The notes under the pieces were generated by a model. That model was not told where the DNA came from and made no database searches. It saw nothing but the letters and a program-made list of their open reading frames with translations. Both the position numbers and the translations under genes were made by a program. 64,000 nucleotides of DNA from an uncultured Pelagibacteraceae bacterium (GTDB lineage: Bacteria > Pseudomonadota > Alphaproteobacteria > Pelagibacterales > Pelagibacteraceae): NCBI GenBank assembly GCA_902594675.1, contig CACJNE010000004.1, positions 37,523-101,522 on the forward strand, given 5' to 3'. Below, in pieces: positions 27,008 to 42,087 of the stretch (the stretch's first letter is position 1; each line of letters opens with the position of its first letter).

Positions 27008-27883
27008 TCAATTAGACAATTTATTCAATAGAGTTATTCCAATTTCAGATGGTGATTTTGCCATTGTAATACCAGATTTTTCCATAATTTTAATTTTTTC
27101 ATCAGCGTTACCTTTTCCCCCTGATATTATTGCACCAGCATGACCCATTCTTCTACCAGGTGGTGCTGTAATTCCAGCTACAAATCCCACCATTGGTTTT
27201 TTAATCTTATGATTTTTTATAAATTCAGCGGCTTCTTCTTCAGCAGTTCCTCCGATTTCACCAATCATGACTATAGACTCAGTTTCTTCATCATTTAAAA
27301 ACAGATCTAGACAATCAATAAAATTGGTACCATTTATTGGATCTCCACCTATTCCTATACATGTAGATTGACCGAGGCCATTTTCTGAAGTTTGGGCTAC
27401 AGCTTCGTAAGTTAATGTTCCTGATCTAGAAACAATACCTACTGTTCCTTTTTTATGTATATTTCCAGGCATTATCCCAATTTTACATTCATCAGGAGTT
27501 ATTATACCTGGACAGTTGGGACCAATAAGTCTTGATTTAGAGTTCGAAAGTTTTCTTTTTACTTTTAGCATGTCTAAAACTGGAATTCCCTCACTTATAC
27601 ATACAATCAATTCTATAGAAGAGTCTATTGCCTCTATAATTGCTGAAGCTGCAAATTTTGCAGGAACATAAATCATTGTTGCATTTGCACCTGTCTGATC
27701 TTTAGCTTCTTTAACAGTATTAAATACTGGTCTTTCCAAATGAATTTGACCTCCTTTTTTAGGAGTAACTCCACCAACCAAGTTAGTTCCATACTTAATA
27801 GATTGTTCAGAATGAAAAGTTCCATGAGCGCCAGTGAAACCTTGACAAATTACTTTAGTATCTTTGTTTATTAAGACTGACAT
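27008..27883 (-). CDS. sucD: Succinyl-CoA synthetase alpha subunit
   Basis: [45 protein letters not shown]. Confidence 0.98.
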   Translation of the reverse strand: MSVLINKDTKVICQGFTGAHGTFHSEQSIKYGTNLVGGVTPKKGGQIHLERPVFNTVKEAKDQTGANATMIYVPAKFAASAIIEAIDSSIELIVCISEGIPVLDMLKVKRKLSNSKSRLIGPNCPGIITPDECKIGIMPGNIHKKGTVGIVSRSGTLTYEAVAQTSENGLGQSTCIGIGGDPINGTNFIDCLDLFLNDEETESIVMIGEIGGTAEEEAAEFIKNHKIKKPMVGFVAGITAPPGRRMGHAGAIISGGKGNADEKIKIMEKSGITMAKSPSEIGITLLNKLSN

Positions 27884-29043
27884 TATTTTATAGCCTCGAC
27901 TATTTTTTTTGCTGCATCAGATAAATCATTTGCGGAAATTATCTCTAATCCTGAATTATCTAAAATTTTTTTTCCCTCTTTGAAATTTGTGCCTGCTAGT
28001 CTCACTACTAAAGGAACTTTAATTTTAATTTCTTTTGCTGCATCTACAACGCCTTGTGCAAGTACGTCACATCTCATTATTCCTCCAAAAATATTTATTA
28101 GTATTCCTTTTACATTTTTGTCAGATAAGATAATTTTAAATGCTGCTGAAACTTTTTCTTTAGAGGCACCACCACCTACATCTAAAAAATTTGCAGGCTC
28201 TTCTCCATATAATTTAATAATATCCATGGTGGCCATTGCTAATCCAGCACCATTTACCATACATCCTATATTTCCGTCCAATTTAATATATGCGAGATCA
28301 TGTTTGCTTGCTTCAATTTCAGTTTCTTCTTCTTCATTAAAATCTCTTAGTTTCTGAATTTCCGGATGTTTAAATAATGCATTTTCGTCAAAAGTCATCT
28401 TTGCATCCAAACACACAATTTTGTTTTTTTTGGTTAAAATTAGAGGATTTATCTCTACTAAATTTGCATCTGTATCAATGAACATTTTGTAAATTGATTT
28501 TATTAAATTGATTGCTTGTTTACTTGCATCGTTGTCTAAATCAAAAATTTTAATAATTTTGTTACAGTATTCCTCTGAAATACTTTCATTAAAATCTACT
28601 TTAGTAGTAATTATTTTATCTGGTGATTTTTCAGCAACTTCCTCAATATTCATTCCACCCTGATAGCTGGAAATAAATGCAATTTTCGCGGAAGCTCTAT
28701 CAACAAGACAAGACAGATAGAATTCTTTTTCTATTTCTGATGCAGTTTCAACATACAATCTTTTCACCTCTCTTCCTAAGGGTCCAGTTTGATGGGTAAC
28801 CAATGTTTTACCAAACAATTTTTTCGCTTCCTCTTCCAAAAGAGTAATATTATCAACAATTTTTACTCCTCCAGCCTTTCCTCTACCTCCTGCATGAATT
28901 TGAGCTTTTAATACATACTTATCGGCTTTGAGATTTTTTACTTTTTCAATTAATTCATTTACATTAAGAGCATAAACGCCTTCGGGTACAACCGCGCCAT
29001 ACTTTTTAAGTATTTCTTTTGCCTGGTGCTCGTGGATATTCAT
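27883..29043 (-). CDS. sucC: Succinyl-CoA synthetase beta subunit
   Basis: [49 protein letters not shown]. Confidence 0.98.
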   Translation of the reverse strand: MNIHEHQAKEILKKYGAVVPEGVYALNVNELIEKVKNLKADKYVLKAQIHAGGRGKAGGVKIVDNITLLEEEAKKLFGKTLVTHQTGPLGREVKRLYVETASEIEKEFYLSCLVDRASAKIAFISSYQGGMNIEEVAEKSPDKIITTKVDFNESISEEYCNKIIKIFDLDNDASKQAINLIKSIYKMFIDTDANLVEINPLILTKKNKIVCLDAKMTFDENALFKHPEIQKLRDFNEEEETEIEASKHDLAYIKLDGNIGCMVNGAGLAMATMDIIKLYGEEPANFLDVGGGASKEKVSAAFKIILSDKNVKGILINIFGGIMRCDVLAQGVVDAAKEIKIKVPLVVRLAGTNFKEGKKILDNSGLEIISANDLSDAAKKIVEAIK

Positions 29044-31504
<2,461 letters not shown>

Positions 31505-31528
31505 GATTGAAATTATTTAATTAAGTAA

Positions 31529-32299
31529 TCAAGCTGTTGCAAGCATTTTCTTTATCTCTGCAATAGCTTTTGCAGGATTTAAGCCCTTAGGGCAAGCATT
31601 TGTACAATTCAAGATAGTATGACATCTATAAAGTTTAAGCTCGTCAGCAACTTTTTTAAGTCTTTCTTTTCTGTCCTCGTCTCTACTATCAATTATCCAC
31701 CTGTAAGCTTGAAGTAAAACTGCAGGACCTAAATATTTTTCACCATTCCACCAATAACTTGGGCAGGATGTTGAACAGCATGCACACATTATACACTCAT
31801 ATAAACCATCTAATTTTGCTCTATCCTCTTTTGTCTGAATGTTTTCTTTGTCATTTATTTTTGTTGTTTTTAGCCAAGGTTCAACTGACTCGTATTGTTT
31901 ATAAAGAGTACTTAAGTCTCCAATTAAATCTTTTAAGACTTTTAAATGTGGTAATGGATAAATATCGATATCTCCATCTAATTCAGAATGAGATTTGGTA
32001 CACGCTAGACCATTCTTTCCATTCATATTCATTGCACATGATCCACATACTCCATGAGCACATGATCTTCTATATGCAATAGACGGATCAATTTCATTTT
32101 TGATTTTATTTAAAATATCTAAAACTTTAGAAGAGCAATTATCCATATCAACTTCATAAGTATCAATTCTTGGATTTTCATTTTTAGATGGATCCCATCT
32201 ATAAACATTTACTTTTCTTATATTTTTTGATCCTGTTTTGTCTTTGTAATATTGACCTTTTTTTATTTTTGAATTTGACGGTAAATTAAACTGTACCAT
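31529..32299 (-). CDS. sdhB: Succinate dehydrogenase iron-sulfur subunit
   Basis: [58 protein letters not shown]. Confidence 0.98.
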   Translation of the reverse strand: MVQFNLPSNSKIKKGQYYKDKTGSKNIRKVNVYRWDPSKNENPRIDTYEVDMDNCSSKVLDILNKIKNEIDPSIAYRRSCAHGVCGSCAMNMNGKNGLACTKSHSELDGDIDIYPLPHLKVLKDLIGDLSTLYKQYESVEPWLKTTKINDKENIQTKEDRAKLDGLYECIMCACCSTSCPSYWWNGEKYLGPAVLLQAYRWIIDSRDEDRKERLKKVADELKLYRCHTILNCTNACPKGLNPAKAIAEIKKMLATA

Positions 32300-34074
32300 T
32301 AATATACTCTTTCCTGTGGAGGAAAATATTGTACATCATTAGTTAGTGTTGATCTATGAACTGGTCTATAATTTATTTTTGTTTTAGAGCCATTACACCA
32401 TGAGAGAGTATGTTGCATATAATTTTCATCATCTCTTTTCGGAAAGTCTTCTCTTGCATGTGCCCCTCTACTTTCTTTTCTGTGATAAGCTGAGTCCATA
32501 GTAGTAATCGCTTGTCTAATTAAGTTATCGAATTCTAAAGTTTCGACTAGATCTGTATTAAATATTAATGATTTATCTTTTACAGATAAAGATTCCATGC
32601 CCTCAAAAGGTTTTCTTATTTCATCAACACCTTCCTTTAATGTCTTTTCACTTCTAAATACAGCACATTTAGACTGCATCGTTTTTTGCATTGATAGTCT
32701 AAGTTCAGATGTAGGATTAGAACCTTGAGAGTTTCTAAGTTTATCAAATCTATCTAAACATCTATCAGTCTCACTTTTATCGATTTCGTCATGTTTCATT
32801 CCTGGTTTTACAAGTTCTGCTGCTCTTTTTGCAGCTGCTCTTCCAAAAACTACAAGATCAATTAATGAGTTTGAGCCCAATCTATTAGCACCATGAACAG
32901 ATACACATGCAGCTTCTCCGATCGCCATTAAACCAGGAACAGTTTTCTCCGATCCATTAACTGTTAGAACTTCGGCCTTATAGTTTGTTGGTATTCCTCC
33001 CATGTTGTAATGCACAGTTGGAACAACTGGTATTGGCTCCTTAGTTACATCTACGTTAGCAAATAATTTAGAAGCTTCAGAAATACCTGGTAATCTTTCT
33101 TCTATAACTTTAGGGTCTAAGTGATCTATATGAAGATGAACATGATCTTGTTCTTTTCCTATACCTCTACCTTCATTTATTTCTACCGCAATTGATCTAC
33201 TTACTACGTCTCTTGATGCTAAATCTTTTGCTTTTGGTGCGTAACGCTCCATAAATCTTTCACCTTTTGAATTTACTAAATAACCTCCTTCACCTCTAAC
33301 ACCTTCTGAAATTAAAGTTCCATGGCCGTATATGCCAGTTGGGTGAAATTGTACAAATTCCATGTCTTGTAAAGGCAAACCAGCTCTTAAAACCATCGCA
33401 TTACCATCTCCAGTACAAGTATGAGCAGAAGTAGCTGAGTAATATACTTTTCCATACCCTCCTGTTGCAATAATTGTAATGTGAGATCTGAATCTGTGTA
33501 TGGTTCCATCGTTAAGGTTCCAAGCAATTAAACCTTTGCATGCTCCATCTTTCATTATTAAATCTAAAGCAAAGTACTCAATAAAAAATTCTGTATTGTG
33601 TTTCAGGGCTTGACCATACAAAGTATGAAGTATCGCATGACCTGTTCTATCAGCAGCCGCACATGTTCTCTGGACTGTCTCGTTCCCATAATTTTTTGTC
33701 ATACCTCCAAAAGGTCTTTGATAGATTTTTCCATCCTCTGTTCTACTAAAAGGAACTCCATACTTTTCTAATTCTAGCACCGCTGCTGGAGCCTCTTTAC
33801 ATAAATATTCTATTGAGTCCTGGTCTCCCAACCAATCTGCACCTTTAACTGTATCATACATGTGCCATCGCCAGTCATCCTCACCCATATTTCCTAACGC
33901 TGCAGAAATACCTCCTTGTGCAGCAGAAGTATGACTTCTTGTGGGAAATACTTTTGACACACAGGCTGTTTTTAGACCAGCTTCACTTAGGCCAACTGCA
34001 GCTCTTAAACCTGAGCCACCAGCACCCAAGACAACTACATCATATTCATGATCAATTATTTTGTACGAACTCAT
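32299..34074 (-). CDS. sdhA: Succinate dehydrogenase flavoprotein subunit
   Basis: [57 protein letters not shown]. Confidence 0.99.
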   Translation of the reverse strand: MSSYKIIDHEYDVVVLGAGGSGLRAAVGLSEAGLKTACVSKVFPTRSHTSAAQGGISAALGNMGEDDWRWHMYDTVKGADWLGDQDSIEYLCKEAPAAVLELEKYGVPFSRTEDGKIYQRPFGGMTKNYGNETVQRTCAAADRTGHAILHTLYGQALKHNTEFFIEYFALDLIMKDGACKGLIAWNLNDGTIHRFRSHITIIATGGYGKVYYSATSAHTCTGDGNAMVLRAGLPLQDMEFVQFHPTGIYGHGTLISEGVRGEGGYLVNSKGERFMERYAPKAKDLASRDVVSRSIAVEINEGRGIGKEQDHVHLHIDHLDPKVIEERLPGISEASKLFANVDVTKEPIPVVPTVHYNMGGIPTNYKAEVLTVNGSEKTVPGLMAIGEAACVSVHGANRLGSNSLIDLVVFGRAAAKRAAELVKPGMKHDEIDKSETDRCLDRFDKLRNSQGSNPTSELRLSMQKTMQSKCAVFRSEKTLKEGVDEIRKPFEGMESLSVKDKSLIFNTDLVETLEFDNLIRQAITTMDSAYHRKESRGAHAREDFPKRDDENYMQHTLSWCNGSKTKINYRPVHRSTLTNDVQYFPPQERVY

Positions 34075-34076
34075 AA

Positions 34077-34400
34077 CTATAAATTAAATACTAAGATAAT
34101 AATTAATAATGGAAATACTATAGCAAAGATATTTAAGGTTTTATTTGCGGCATTTTTGATATTTTTGTGTTCAATATAATCTTCAAAAACCTCGCTTATG
34201 CTTAGTGCAGAGAAAAAATATGCAAAAATCAAAAACATGCTAAATAATAATTTGGATGGCTGTGAAGATATAAATGTTAGAACCTCATTATAGCTTTTGT
34301 CATAAATAGAAGCCAAACTCATTGCAAACCATATCATTAAAGGTATTAAAATTGCTGAACTTACTTTTAAAAACAACCATTTCTTAGTTACAGATCCCAT
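34077..34400 (-). CDS. sdhD: Succinate dehydrogenase membrane anchor
   Basis: Short three-helix hydrophobic protein between sdhC and sdhA. Confidence 0.85.
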   Translation of the reverse strand: MGSVTKKWLFLKVSSAILIPLMIWFAMSLASIYDKSYNEVLTFISSQPSKLLFSMFLIFAYFFSALSISEVFEDYIEHKNIKNAANKTLNIFAIVFPLLIIILVFNL

Positions 34401-34783
34401 TATATTATTAACCTTCCGATAGCATAAATTGAAACTGATATAGGAAAAGAGCCAATCAAAACAATCAATCCAGATATTTTTGTAGTTTTGGGTTCAAAAC
34501 CATATCCTAAGTCCATTAACAAATGCCTTATCTCACTTAGAACTTGAAATGTGAAAGACCAGATTATTCCAATACAAATAAATTTACCGAAAAAAGAGGA
34601 CAAAAAAGAACTTGTGTGTTCATAATAAACCTCACCCAATAATAATGAGGCTATCCATAAACCTATTAAAGTAACAGCAAAAAAATTTATTATACCAGTT
34701 ATCCGATGTGATATTGAAACCAATGAGGAAATGTGCCAGTTATAAATCTGTATATGTGGTGATATTGGATTTTTATCTTCCAT
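34400..34783 (-). CDS. sdhC: Succinate dehydrogenase cytochrome b556 subunit
   Basis: PISPHIQIYNWHISSLVSISHRITGIINF, HLLMDLGYG. Confidence 0.93.
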   Translation of the reverse strand: MEDKNPISPHIQIYNWHISSLVSISHRITGIINFFAVTLIGLWIASLLLGEVYYEHTSSFLSSFFGKFICIGIIWSFTFQVLSEIRHLLMDLGYGFEPKTTKISGLIVLIGSFPISVSIYAIGRLII

Positions 34784-35783
34784 AAAAATCTTTTTCTATT
34801 AAAGCTTCAGCAATTTCAACAGCATTAAGTGCTGCACCTTTTAATAAATTATCTGATACTATCCACATATTAATTGAATTAGGTTGTGAAGAGTCATCAC
34901 GAATTCTTGATACAAATGTCTCAAATTTATCCTCAGCCTCAACTGGAGTGATGTATCCACCATCTTTATGTTCATCAACCACTTTGCATCCTGGAGATGA
35001 TGATAAAACAGTTTTTACTTCTTCTAAGTTATGTTTCTTATTAAATTCTACATTCACACTTATTGAGTGAGATACAAGAACAGGAATTCTTACACAAGTA
35101 GATGTAATATTAATTTTATTATCTAAAATTTTTTTCACTTCATCATGATTTTTTTGCTCCTCTTTTGTACTTCCATTTTCAAGAAAGCTATCGATATGTG
35201 GTATTGCATTGAAAGCTATCTGCTTAGTAAAGTTTTTAGACTGGACATTTTTGTTTTCCAATACTTCTTTTGTTTGAGATATCAGTTCATCCATGCCAGC
35301 TTTTCCTGCGCCTGATACTGACTGGTAAGTAGATGCAACTATTCTTTTGACATTATATAAATCGTGTAAAGGTTTAAGAGCTACAACTATTGGAATTACA
35401 GAGCAATTAGCATTTGCTATAATATTTTTATTTTTAAATTTTGGTAATTTTTTTGAATTTACTTCAGGTACAATTAAAGGAATTTCAGGATCTTTTCTAA
35501 AAAATTTTGAATTATCTATAACGATTGTTTTTTCAGCAGCTATTGGCGCCCATTTTTCAGCTATTGCTGATCCAGCTGCAAAAAATGCTATTTTTACTTT
35601 TGAAAAATCAAACTCCTCTAGGTTTATTACTGTATGTTCGTTGCCTAAAAAATGTATTTTTTTTCCAGCACTATTTGGGGAAGCAACTAAGTAAGCTTTG
35701 GTTAGAGGAAAATTTTTTTTTTCCAAAACTTCAATTAATTTTCGACCTACGTTTCCAGTTGCACCAACTATTGCTATATTCAT
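34773..35783 (-). CDS. asd: Aspartate-semialdehyde dehydrogenase
   Basis: IAIVGATGNVGRKLIEVLE, IANANCSVIPIVVALKPLH, STYQSVSGAGKAGMDEL, RIPVLVSHS. Confidence 0.97.
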   Translation of the reverse strand: MNIAIVGATGNVGRKLIEVLEKKNFPLTKAYLVASPNSAGKKIHFLGNEHTVINLEEFDFSKVKIAFFAAGSAIAEKWAPIAAEKTIVIDNSKFFRKDPEIPLIVPEVNSKKLPKFKNKNIIANANCSVIPIVVALKPLHDLYNVKRIVASTYQSVSGAGKAGMDELISQTKEVLENKNVQSKNFTKQIAFNAIPHIDSFLENGSTKEEQKNHDEVKKILDNKINITSTCVRIPVLVSHSISVNVEFNKKHNLEEVKTVLSSSPGCKVVDEHKDGGYITPVEAEDKFETFVSRIRDDSSQPNSINMWIVSDNLLKGAALNAVEIAEALIEKDFYGR

Positions 35784-35801
35784 GATATTTAGAGTTTTAT
35801 A

Positions 35802-36911
35802 CTAAATGAAAGGTAAATCACAAACTTTTCCATCAAAATGATTACCATTTATATTGATTTTGAAGGATTTCGACTCCTCAAAGTGAGGTTTATTTATCAT
35901 TGCTATTCCAATAACTTGGCCGAATGTTGGATTATAACATCCGGATCTTAATTCTCCAATTAATTGATTATTTTCATCAATTAAATCCATTGAACCAGTA
36001 ACATTTATTTCCTTAGTATCAATTTTCACTCCCATCAATTTTTTTTTAATTCCTTCTGATTTTATTTTCTTTAATTTTTCTTTACCTAAAAAATCTACGT
36101 CACTGTCAATATTGATATATTTATCAAATCCACATTCATATGGATTGTCTCCATTGTCCATGTCATTTCCATGTGAAAGTAAACCACTCTCAATACGTTC
36201 AATTAAATTTGGCCCACCTGGTTTAATATTAAATTCTTTACCAATTTCAAAAAGGTGATCGTATAGTTTTAAACCTGACTCGTTGTGTTCCATATAAATT
36301 TCATAGCCACCTTGTTTTGACCATCCAGATTTTGCAATAAGATGTTTATCTCCGCCAAATTCAAAATAATCAAAGCCAAAAAATTTTAAATTTACAATTT
36401 TTTCTCCAAAAACTTTTTCCATTAATTGGAATGATTTTGGTCCTTGCACTGCCATTATGTCAACATCGGGTTCAGAAATTTTTACATCAAATTTGTTTCC
36501 AATCGCTAATCCTTTGGCAAATAGAATTACATCTGAGTCAGCTAAAGAAATCCACCATCTATTTTCATTTAGTCTTAAGACTACAGGATCATTAATTAAA
36601 CCTGCATTATCATCAATGATTGGGCAGTAATAACATCTTCCATCTTTAGATTTTGATAAATCTCTACAAGTCATTAGTTGAACTAATTTAGCAGAATCCT
36701 TACCAGAAATTTCAACTTGTCTTTCAGCGGCAACATCCCAAATTTGAACATGCTCTTTCAAGTGATGATAAGCATCTTCTACAGAACCAAATGCTGCTGG
36801 CAACAACATATGATTATAAATGGTGTAAGCAGTCACACCTTGTTTCTCGATTCTAGAGGTATACGGTGTTCCTCTTAGTCTTCTTGATTTTGCTATTAAA
36901 AAGTTTTTCAT
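35802..36911 (-). CDS. dmdA: Dimethylsulfoniopropionate demethylase (GcvT-like fold)
   Basis: 369-aa GcvT-family protein; overall sequence ([54 protein letters not shown]...) resembles SAR11 DmdA as I recall it; directly downstream of dmdB/dmdC-like genes. Confidence 0.92.
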   Translation of the reverse strand: MKNFLIAKSRRLRGTPYTSRIEKQGVTAYTIYNHMLLPAAFGSVEDAYHHLKEHVQIWDVAAERQVEISGKDSAKLVQLMTCRDLSKSKDGRCYYCPIIDDNAGLINDPVVLRLNENRWWISLADSDVILFAKGLAIGNKFDVKISEPDVDIMAVQGPKSFQLMEKVFGEKIVNLKFFGFDYFEFGGDKHLIAKSGWSKQGGYEIYMEHNESGLKLYDHLFEIGKEFNIKPGGPNLIERIESGLLSHGNDMDNGDNPYECGFDKYINIDSDVDFLGKEKLKKIKSEGIKKKLMGVKIDTKEINVTGSMDLIDENNQLIGELRSGCYNPTFGQVIGIAMINKPHFEESKSFKININGNHFDGKVCDLPFI

Positions 36912-36962
36912 TTATTTTCCCGCATTACTGTCATCTTATTCCAATTTTGTAAAGAAACTATA

Positions 36963-38591
36963 TTAGCTAAGCTCTCTAGCTTGTTTTCTTAATTCAAACT
37001 TTTGAATTTTACCCGTTGATGTCTTTGGCAATGGAGCAAATACTACTTTCTTTGGAAGTTTAAACCCAGCGAGGGTTTCTCTACAAAAAGTAATAATTTC
37101 CTCCTCTGTGCTAGATTTCCCTTCTATCAACTCCACAAAGGCACATGGAGTTTCTCCCCATTTCTCATCAGGCTTTGCAACCACTGCTGCTAGAGATACA
37201 GCAGGATGTTTTGATATTGTATTTTCGATTTCGATAGATGAAATATTTTCTCCGCCAGATATAATAATATCTTTAGACCTATCCTGAATTTTTATGTAAC
37301 CACTTGGATGCGTTACTGCTAAATCTCCTGAATGAAACCATCCACCTTCCATAGATTTTTCTGTTGCCTCTTTATCTTTAAAATAGCCTTTCATTACAAC
37401 ATTCCCTCTAATCATTATTTCACCCATAGTTTTTCCGTCATGAGGTATTGGTTTCATAGTTTCTGGGTCCATGACAACAACACCCTCCGTGTTTGGATAT
37501 CTTACACCTTGTCTAGCCTTGATTTCATTTTGATTGTCTTGATCTAATCCATCCCACTCGTCATTCCATGCACATTGTAAAATATGACCATAAGTTTCCG
37601 TTAAACCATAAACATGCATTACTTCAAATCCAAGTTTTTTCATTTTTTCAAAAATTATACTTGGAGGAGGAGCACCTGCAGTTAACACGTAAACTTTTCT
37701 TTTTAATTCTTTTTGTTGATCTTTTGGTGCGTTAGCCAGCATATTTAAAACAATAGGGGCACCTCCAAAATGTGTCACTTCGTATTTATCTATCAATTCG
37801 AATATTTTTTTAACATCAATGTTTCTTAAACATATGACTCTTCCATGAATCATTGACATTGTCCAAGGATAGCACCATCCATTACAATGAAACATCGGAA
37901 CTGTGTATAAAAAGTTTAATTTATTAGGCATGTTCCATGCGACAGCACTTCCGGTTGCCATTAAATATGATCCTCTATGATGATAAACTACTCCTTTTGG
38001 ATTCCCTGTTGTTCCTGATGTATATCCCAAAGCAATTGCCTGCCACTCATCTTTGGGTAATTTCCATGTATAGCCTTCATCACCTGTATTAAGAAAATCT
38101 TCATATTCCAAAGAGCCTATTGCTTTAGAGTCTTTTAAATTCGCATCTTTATCATCAATATCTATTATTTTTATTTCCTGCTTCACGTCTTCTAAAGCTT
38201 TTTTGATTACATCGTGAAATTGTCTATCTACTATTAATACTTTTGCCTCACTGTGATTTAGGATGTAGCTTATTGTCTTAGAGTCAAGTCTTGTGTTAAT
38301 TGCATTTATTACTGCACCAACCATTGGAATAGAATAATGTGCCTCAAAAATTTCTGGAGTGTTAAACGCTAAAACAGATACTGTGTCACCAGTTTTAATT
38401 CCAATCTTATCTAGTGCACTGGCAAACTTCACACATCTTTTATAAACTTCGCTCCAAGTATATTTTCTACTCTCGTAAACTACTGCCTCATAATTTGGGT
38501 AAATATCTTTTGCCCTCTCTAAAAAAGATAAAGGCGTTAATGGAACATAATTAGCATCATTTTTATCCAAATTTGTCTCATAATGGTTCAT
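36963..38591 (-). CDS. dmdB: Acyl-CoA ligase, DmdB-like (3-methylmercaptopropionate-CoA ligase)
   Basis: ANL-family motifs GYTSGTTGNPKGVVYHHRGSYL, MFHCNGWCYPWTM, KIQDRSKDIIISGGENISSIEIEN; between dmdA and dmdC. Confidence 0.85.
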   Translation of the reverse strand: MNHYETNLDKNDANYVPLTPLSFLERAKDIYPNYEAVVYESRKYTWSEVYKRCVKFASALDKIGIKTGDTVSVLAFNTPEIFEAHYSIPMVGAVINAINTRLDSKTISYILNHSEAKVLIVDRQFHDVIKKALEDVKQEIKIIDIDDKDANLKDSKAIGSLEYEDFLNTGDEGYTWKLPKDEWQAIALGYTSGTTGNPKGVVYHHRGSYLMATGSAVAWNMPNKLNFLYTVPMFHCNGWCYPWTMSMIHGRVICLRNIDVKKIFELIDKYEVTHFGGAPIVLNMLANAPKDQQKELKRKVYVLTAGAPPPSIIFEKMKKLGFEVMHVYGLTETYGHILQCAWNDEWDGLDQDNQNEIKARQGVRYPNTEGVVVMDPETMKPIPHDGKTMGEIMIRGNVVMKGYFKDKEATEKSMEGGWFHSGDLAVTHPSGYIKIQDRSKDIIISGGENISSIEIENTISKHPAVSLAAVVAKPDEKWGETPCAFVELIEGKSSTEEEIITFCRETLAGFKLPKKVVFAPLPKTSTGKIQKFELRKQARELS

Positions 38592-38592
38592 G

Positions 38593-40356
38593 CTAATTAA
38601 ATTTATAGTTCATAATATAATTACTTCCAGTTGTTGCAGTAATATAACTACTTTCTATTCTAGGAAGTACTCTATTGAAGTAAAAGTTTGCGGTTTGAAT
38701 TTTGTCCTCATAAAAGTTTTTATTGCTGTCATATTCCTTAAAAGAAACCTCAAGCACTTTCAACCATGCATGTCCTGTAGCCACTAAACCTAAAACTTTT
38801 AAATAATCATTACATGCTCCACTAGCATCCTCTGGAGAATTTTTGATTTTTTCTTTCATCCAATCAGTAAATTTGTATAAAATATCTAAATGATAATTAA
38901 GTTGTTTTATAAATGGCTCTGCTTTTTTGTCTGTGATGTTAATCTCGTCTTTAACTAGGTTTAAATAGTTTTCAATAACATCACCATTTTTGTTAATTAA
39001 CTTTCTAAAAACTAAGTCAGCCGCCTGAACTGAATTCGTTCCCTCATAGATAGGTGTAATTCTATTATCTCGATAGAATTGTTCAATACCTTGATCTTTT
39101 GTAAATCCATACCCTCCATGAATTTGCATTGCTTCACTGGTTATCTCCATTGCATTGTCTGTGAAAAGTGATTTAACAACTGGTGTCATCAATGAAACAA
39201 GATCTGAAGCCTCCTGTTTTATTTTTTCATCAGAATGATTCAAACTTACTTCAATTTGCTGAGATAGCCAGAAACTCAATGCTCTTTGTCCTTCTATCAT
39301 AGATTTCATGCTTAAAAGTGATCTTCTTATATCAACATGATCAATAATAAAATCTGCGCCATTGTTTGATTTAGAATTAAATGCCTTCCCCTGTTTTCTT
39401 TCTTTGGCATAAGTAAGAGAATTTTGGTATGCAATTTCTGAAATTCCAAGTCCCTGAATCCCAACAATTATTCTTTCTAAATTCATCATTGTAAACATAG
39501 AGTTTAGACCTTTATTTTTAGGTCCAATCATGTATCCAACAGCATCATCAAAATTTAAAACACATGTTGCAGATCCTTTAATTCCCATTTTATTTTCAAT
39601 AGAGCCTGTTGAAACACCATTTCTTGGTCCAACAGTTCCATCTTTATTTAAAACGAATTTGGGAACTAAAAATAAACTAATTCCTTTAGTCCCTGCCGGA
39701 GAGTCTGTTGATCGTGCTAACACTAAATGAATAATATTTTCTGTTAAATCTTGGTCACCTGAGGTAATGAAAATTTTTTGTCCACTTATCTTGTATGTTC
39801 CATCTTTTTGATCTACAGCTTTAGTTTTTAACAAACCTAAATCTGTTCCACATACTGGTTCTGTAAGACACATTGTACCACTCCATTTCCCCTCTACCAT
39901 TTTAGGTAAATAAGTATTCTTTATTTTTTCATCTGCATGTCTTAGTAAACAATTATATGCCCCAATTGTTAGTTCGCTATAAAGTTTAAATGACAAGCTT
40001 GCTGATGAAAGCATTTCATCAAAAAATGTACTGACTGTTTTTGGCATTCCTTGTCCACCGTATTTTGGATCACAAGATAAAGAAATCCATCCATCTTCTA
40101 TAAATTTTTGGTAAGCCTCTTTGTATCCTGGGGGTGTTCTGACAACTCCATTTTCAAGAACTGCAGGCGTTTCATCTCCACTCTTTGCAAGAGGCAAAAT
40201 TAAGTTTTGAGTTATTTTAGCTGCTTCATCCAAAATATCTTTCACTAATTCTGAGTTAACTTCCTTGTATTTTTCAATCTCATTATATTTTTTATTGTTT
40301 CTCAATTTATCAAAGAGAAACATCATATCTTCGACGGGTGCATTATAAGTTGGCAT
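38593..40356 (-). CDS. dmdC: Acyl-CoA dehydrogenase, DmdC-like (methylmercaptopropionyl-CoA dehydrogenase)
   Basis: 587-aa long-form acyl-CoA dehydrogenase; MCLTEPVCGTDLGLLKTKAV, GGYGFTKDQGIEQFYRDNRITPIYEGTNSVQAADLV. Confidence 0.85.
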   Translation of the reverse strand: MPTYNAPVEDMMFLFDKLRNNKKYNEIEKYKEVNSELVKDILDEAAKITQNLILPLAKSGDETPAVLENGVVRTPPGYKEAYQKFIEDGWISLSCDPKYGGQGMPKTVSTFFDEMLSSASLSFKLYSELTIGAYNCLLRHADEKIKNTYLPKMVEGKWSGTMCLTEPVCGTDLGLLKTKAVDQKDGTYKISGQKIFITSGDQDLTENIIHLVLARSTDSPAGTKGISLFLVPKFVLNKDGTVGPRNGVSTGSIENKMGIKGSATCVLNFDDAVGYMIGPKNKGLNSMFTMMNLERIIVGIQGLGISEIAYQNSLTYAKERKQGKAFNSKSNNGADFIIDHVDIRRSLLSMKSMIEGQRALSFWLSQQIEVSLNHSDEKIKQEASDLVSLMTPVVKSLFTDNAMEITSEAMQIHGGYGFTKDQGIEQFYRDNRITPIYEGTNSVQAADLVFRKLINKNGDVIENYLNLVKDEINITDKKAEPFIKQLNYHLDILYKFTDWMKEKIKNSPEDASGACNDYLKVLGLVATGHAWLKVLEVSFKEYDSNKNFYEDKIQTANFYFNRVLPRIESSYITATTGSNYIMNYKFN

Positions 40357-40382
40357 AAGTATACTTTAGAGTAAATGTTAAA

Positions 40383-41489
40383 TTATTGCAATTTTGAAAT
40401 TATCGCATCACCCATTACTGATGTAGATACCTCTTTCATTCCTTTGGAAATAATATCTTTAGTTCTAAGACCTTCATCTAGAACATCTTGAACAGCTTTT
40501 TCCAAACTATCTGCTTCTTTATCAAGGTCTAAGGAATATCTCAAAGCCATAGCAAAGCTTAAAATTGTAGCAATTGGATTCGCTATACCTTGTCCAGCTA
40601 TGTCTGGTGCAGATCCATGAACTGGCTCATATAGTGATCGCATATTACCATTTTTATCTTTTGCGCCTAAAGAAGCTGATGGTAAAAGTCCTAGAGAACC
40701 AGTCAGCATTGCTGCTTCATCAGATAACATATCACCAAAAAGGTTATCGGTAACAATGACATCAAATTGTTTTGGATTTCTTACTAATTGCATTGCACAA
40801 TTGTCAGCAAGCATATGATTTAATTCAACATCGCTATATTCTTTGTCATGAATTGATTGAACTTCTTCTTTCCATAATTGGCCAGCTTCCATTACATTTG
40901 ATTTTTCACAAGAAGTAACTTTATTGTTTCTTTTTCTTGCTAGATCAAATGCAACTCTAGCTACTCTCTGAATTTCACTTGAGGTGTAAATATGTGTATT
41001 TATTCCTTTTCTCTCTCCATTATCTATAGGCTTTATTCCTCTCGGTTCACCGAAATAAATTCCTCCTGTTAATTCTCTTACGAAAAGTAAGTCTAAATCA
41101 GAAACAAGCTCGGGTTTTAAACTTGATGCATCAACAAGTTGTTTAAAACATATTGCAGGTCTAAGATTTGCAAATAACTTTAATTCTTTTCTTAATTTTA
41201 AGAGTGCTCTCTCTGGTTTTTTAGAAAAGTCAAGATTATCCCATTTCGGTCCACCTACTGCACCTAAAATAACTGCTGCACTTTCCTGTGCCTTATAAAA
41301 AGCCTCATCAGTTATTGGTGAACCATGCTTATCATAAGCAGCTCCACCAACTAGGTCTTTGTCTATTTCAAAATCTAAAGATTTTTTCGAGTTGAACCAT
41401 TTAATTATTTTTTCAACCTCGGCCATAACTTCCGGACCAATACCATCACCAGGCAATAATAGTATTTTTCTCTTTTTAATTTTAATCAC
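40383..41489 (-). CDS. leuB: 3-isopropylmalate dehydrogenase
   Basis: [45 protein letters not shown]. Confidence 0.97.
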   Translation of the reverse strand: MIKIKKRKILLLPGDGIGPEVMAEVEKIIKWFNSKKSLDFEIDKDLVGGAAYDKHGSPITDEAFYKAQESAAVILGAVGGPKWDNLDFSKKPERALLKLRKELKLFANLRPAICFKQLVDASSLKPELVSDLDLLFVRELTGGIYFGEPRGIKPIDNGERKGINTHIYTSSEIQRVARVAFDLARKRNNKVTSCEKSNVMEAGQLWKEEVQSIHDKEYSDVELNHMLADNCAMQLVRNPKQFDVIVTDNLFGDMLSDEAAMLTGSLGLLPSASLGAKDKNGNMRSLYEPVHGSAPDIAGQGIANPIATILSFAMALRYSLDLDKEADSLEKAVQDVLDEGLRTKDIISKGMKEVSTSVMGDAIISKLQ

Positions 41490-42087
41490 TAAAAATCCAA
41501 GGCTTTGATGTTTTTATTTTATTTTCATAGGAAATTATTTTGTCCGACTTTTCTAATGATAATGCAATATCATCAAGTCCTTCTATCAAACATTTTTTCT
41601 TAAATTGATCTATTTCAAATTTGATTTCTTTATTTCCAAAATTTATCGTTTGTTCATGCAAATTTACAGAAATTTCCTCTTTTCTTTTTGAATATTCTGA
41701 GATCTCTTTAATTTGGTCTTCTGAAATTGTAATCGGCAAGATGCCATTTTTAAAACAGTTATTGTAAAATATGTCTGCATAACTAGAACTTATCACACAA
41801 GTAATTCCAAAATCTAACAAAGCCCAAGGTGCATGTTCTCTCGAAGATCCACATCCAAAATTTTTTCCTGCTATTAAAATTTTTGAATTATCGTAAGGAC
41901 TATTATTTAAAATAAAATCATTAATTTCTTTACCACTTTGGTCATATCTCATTTCAAAGAATAAGTTTTTTCCTAACCCTGTTCTTTTAATAGTTTTTAA
42001 AAACTGTTTGGGAATTATCATATCTGTATCTATGTTTACGATAGGAAGATAAGCAGGAATACTTTTGATTGAACTAAATTTTTTCAT
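41482..42087 (-). CDS. leuD: 3-isopropylmalate dehydratase small subunit
   Basis: [48 protein letters not shown]. Confidence 0.97.
   Translation of the reverse strand: MKKFSSIKSIPAYLPIVNIDTDMIIPKQFLKTIKRTGLGKNLFFEMRYDQSGKEINDFILNNSPYDNSKILIAGKNFGCGSSREHAPWALLDFGITCVISSSYADIFYNNCFKNGILPITISEDQIKEISEYSKRKEEISVNLHEQTINFGNKEIKFEIDQFKKKCLIEGLDDIALSLEKSDKIISYENKIKTSKPWIFSD

Noticed and set aside
27980-28357. Antisense ORF of 125 aa opposite sucC
   Set aside because: Shadow ORF inside a core TCA gene; no motif or RBS support.
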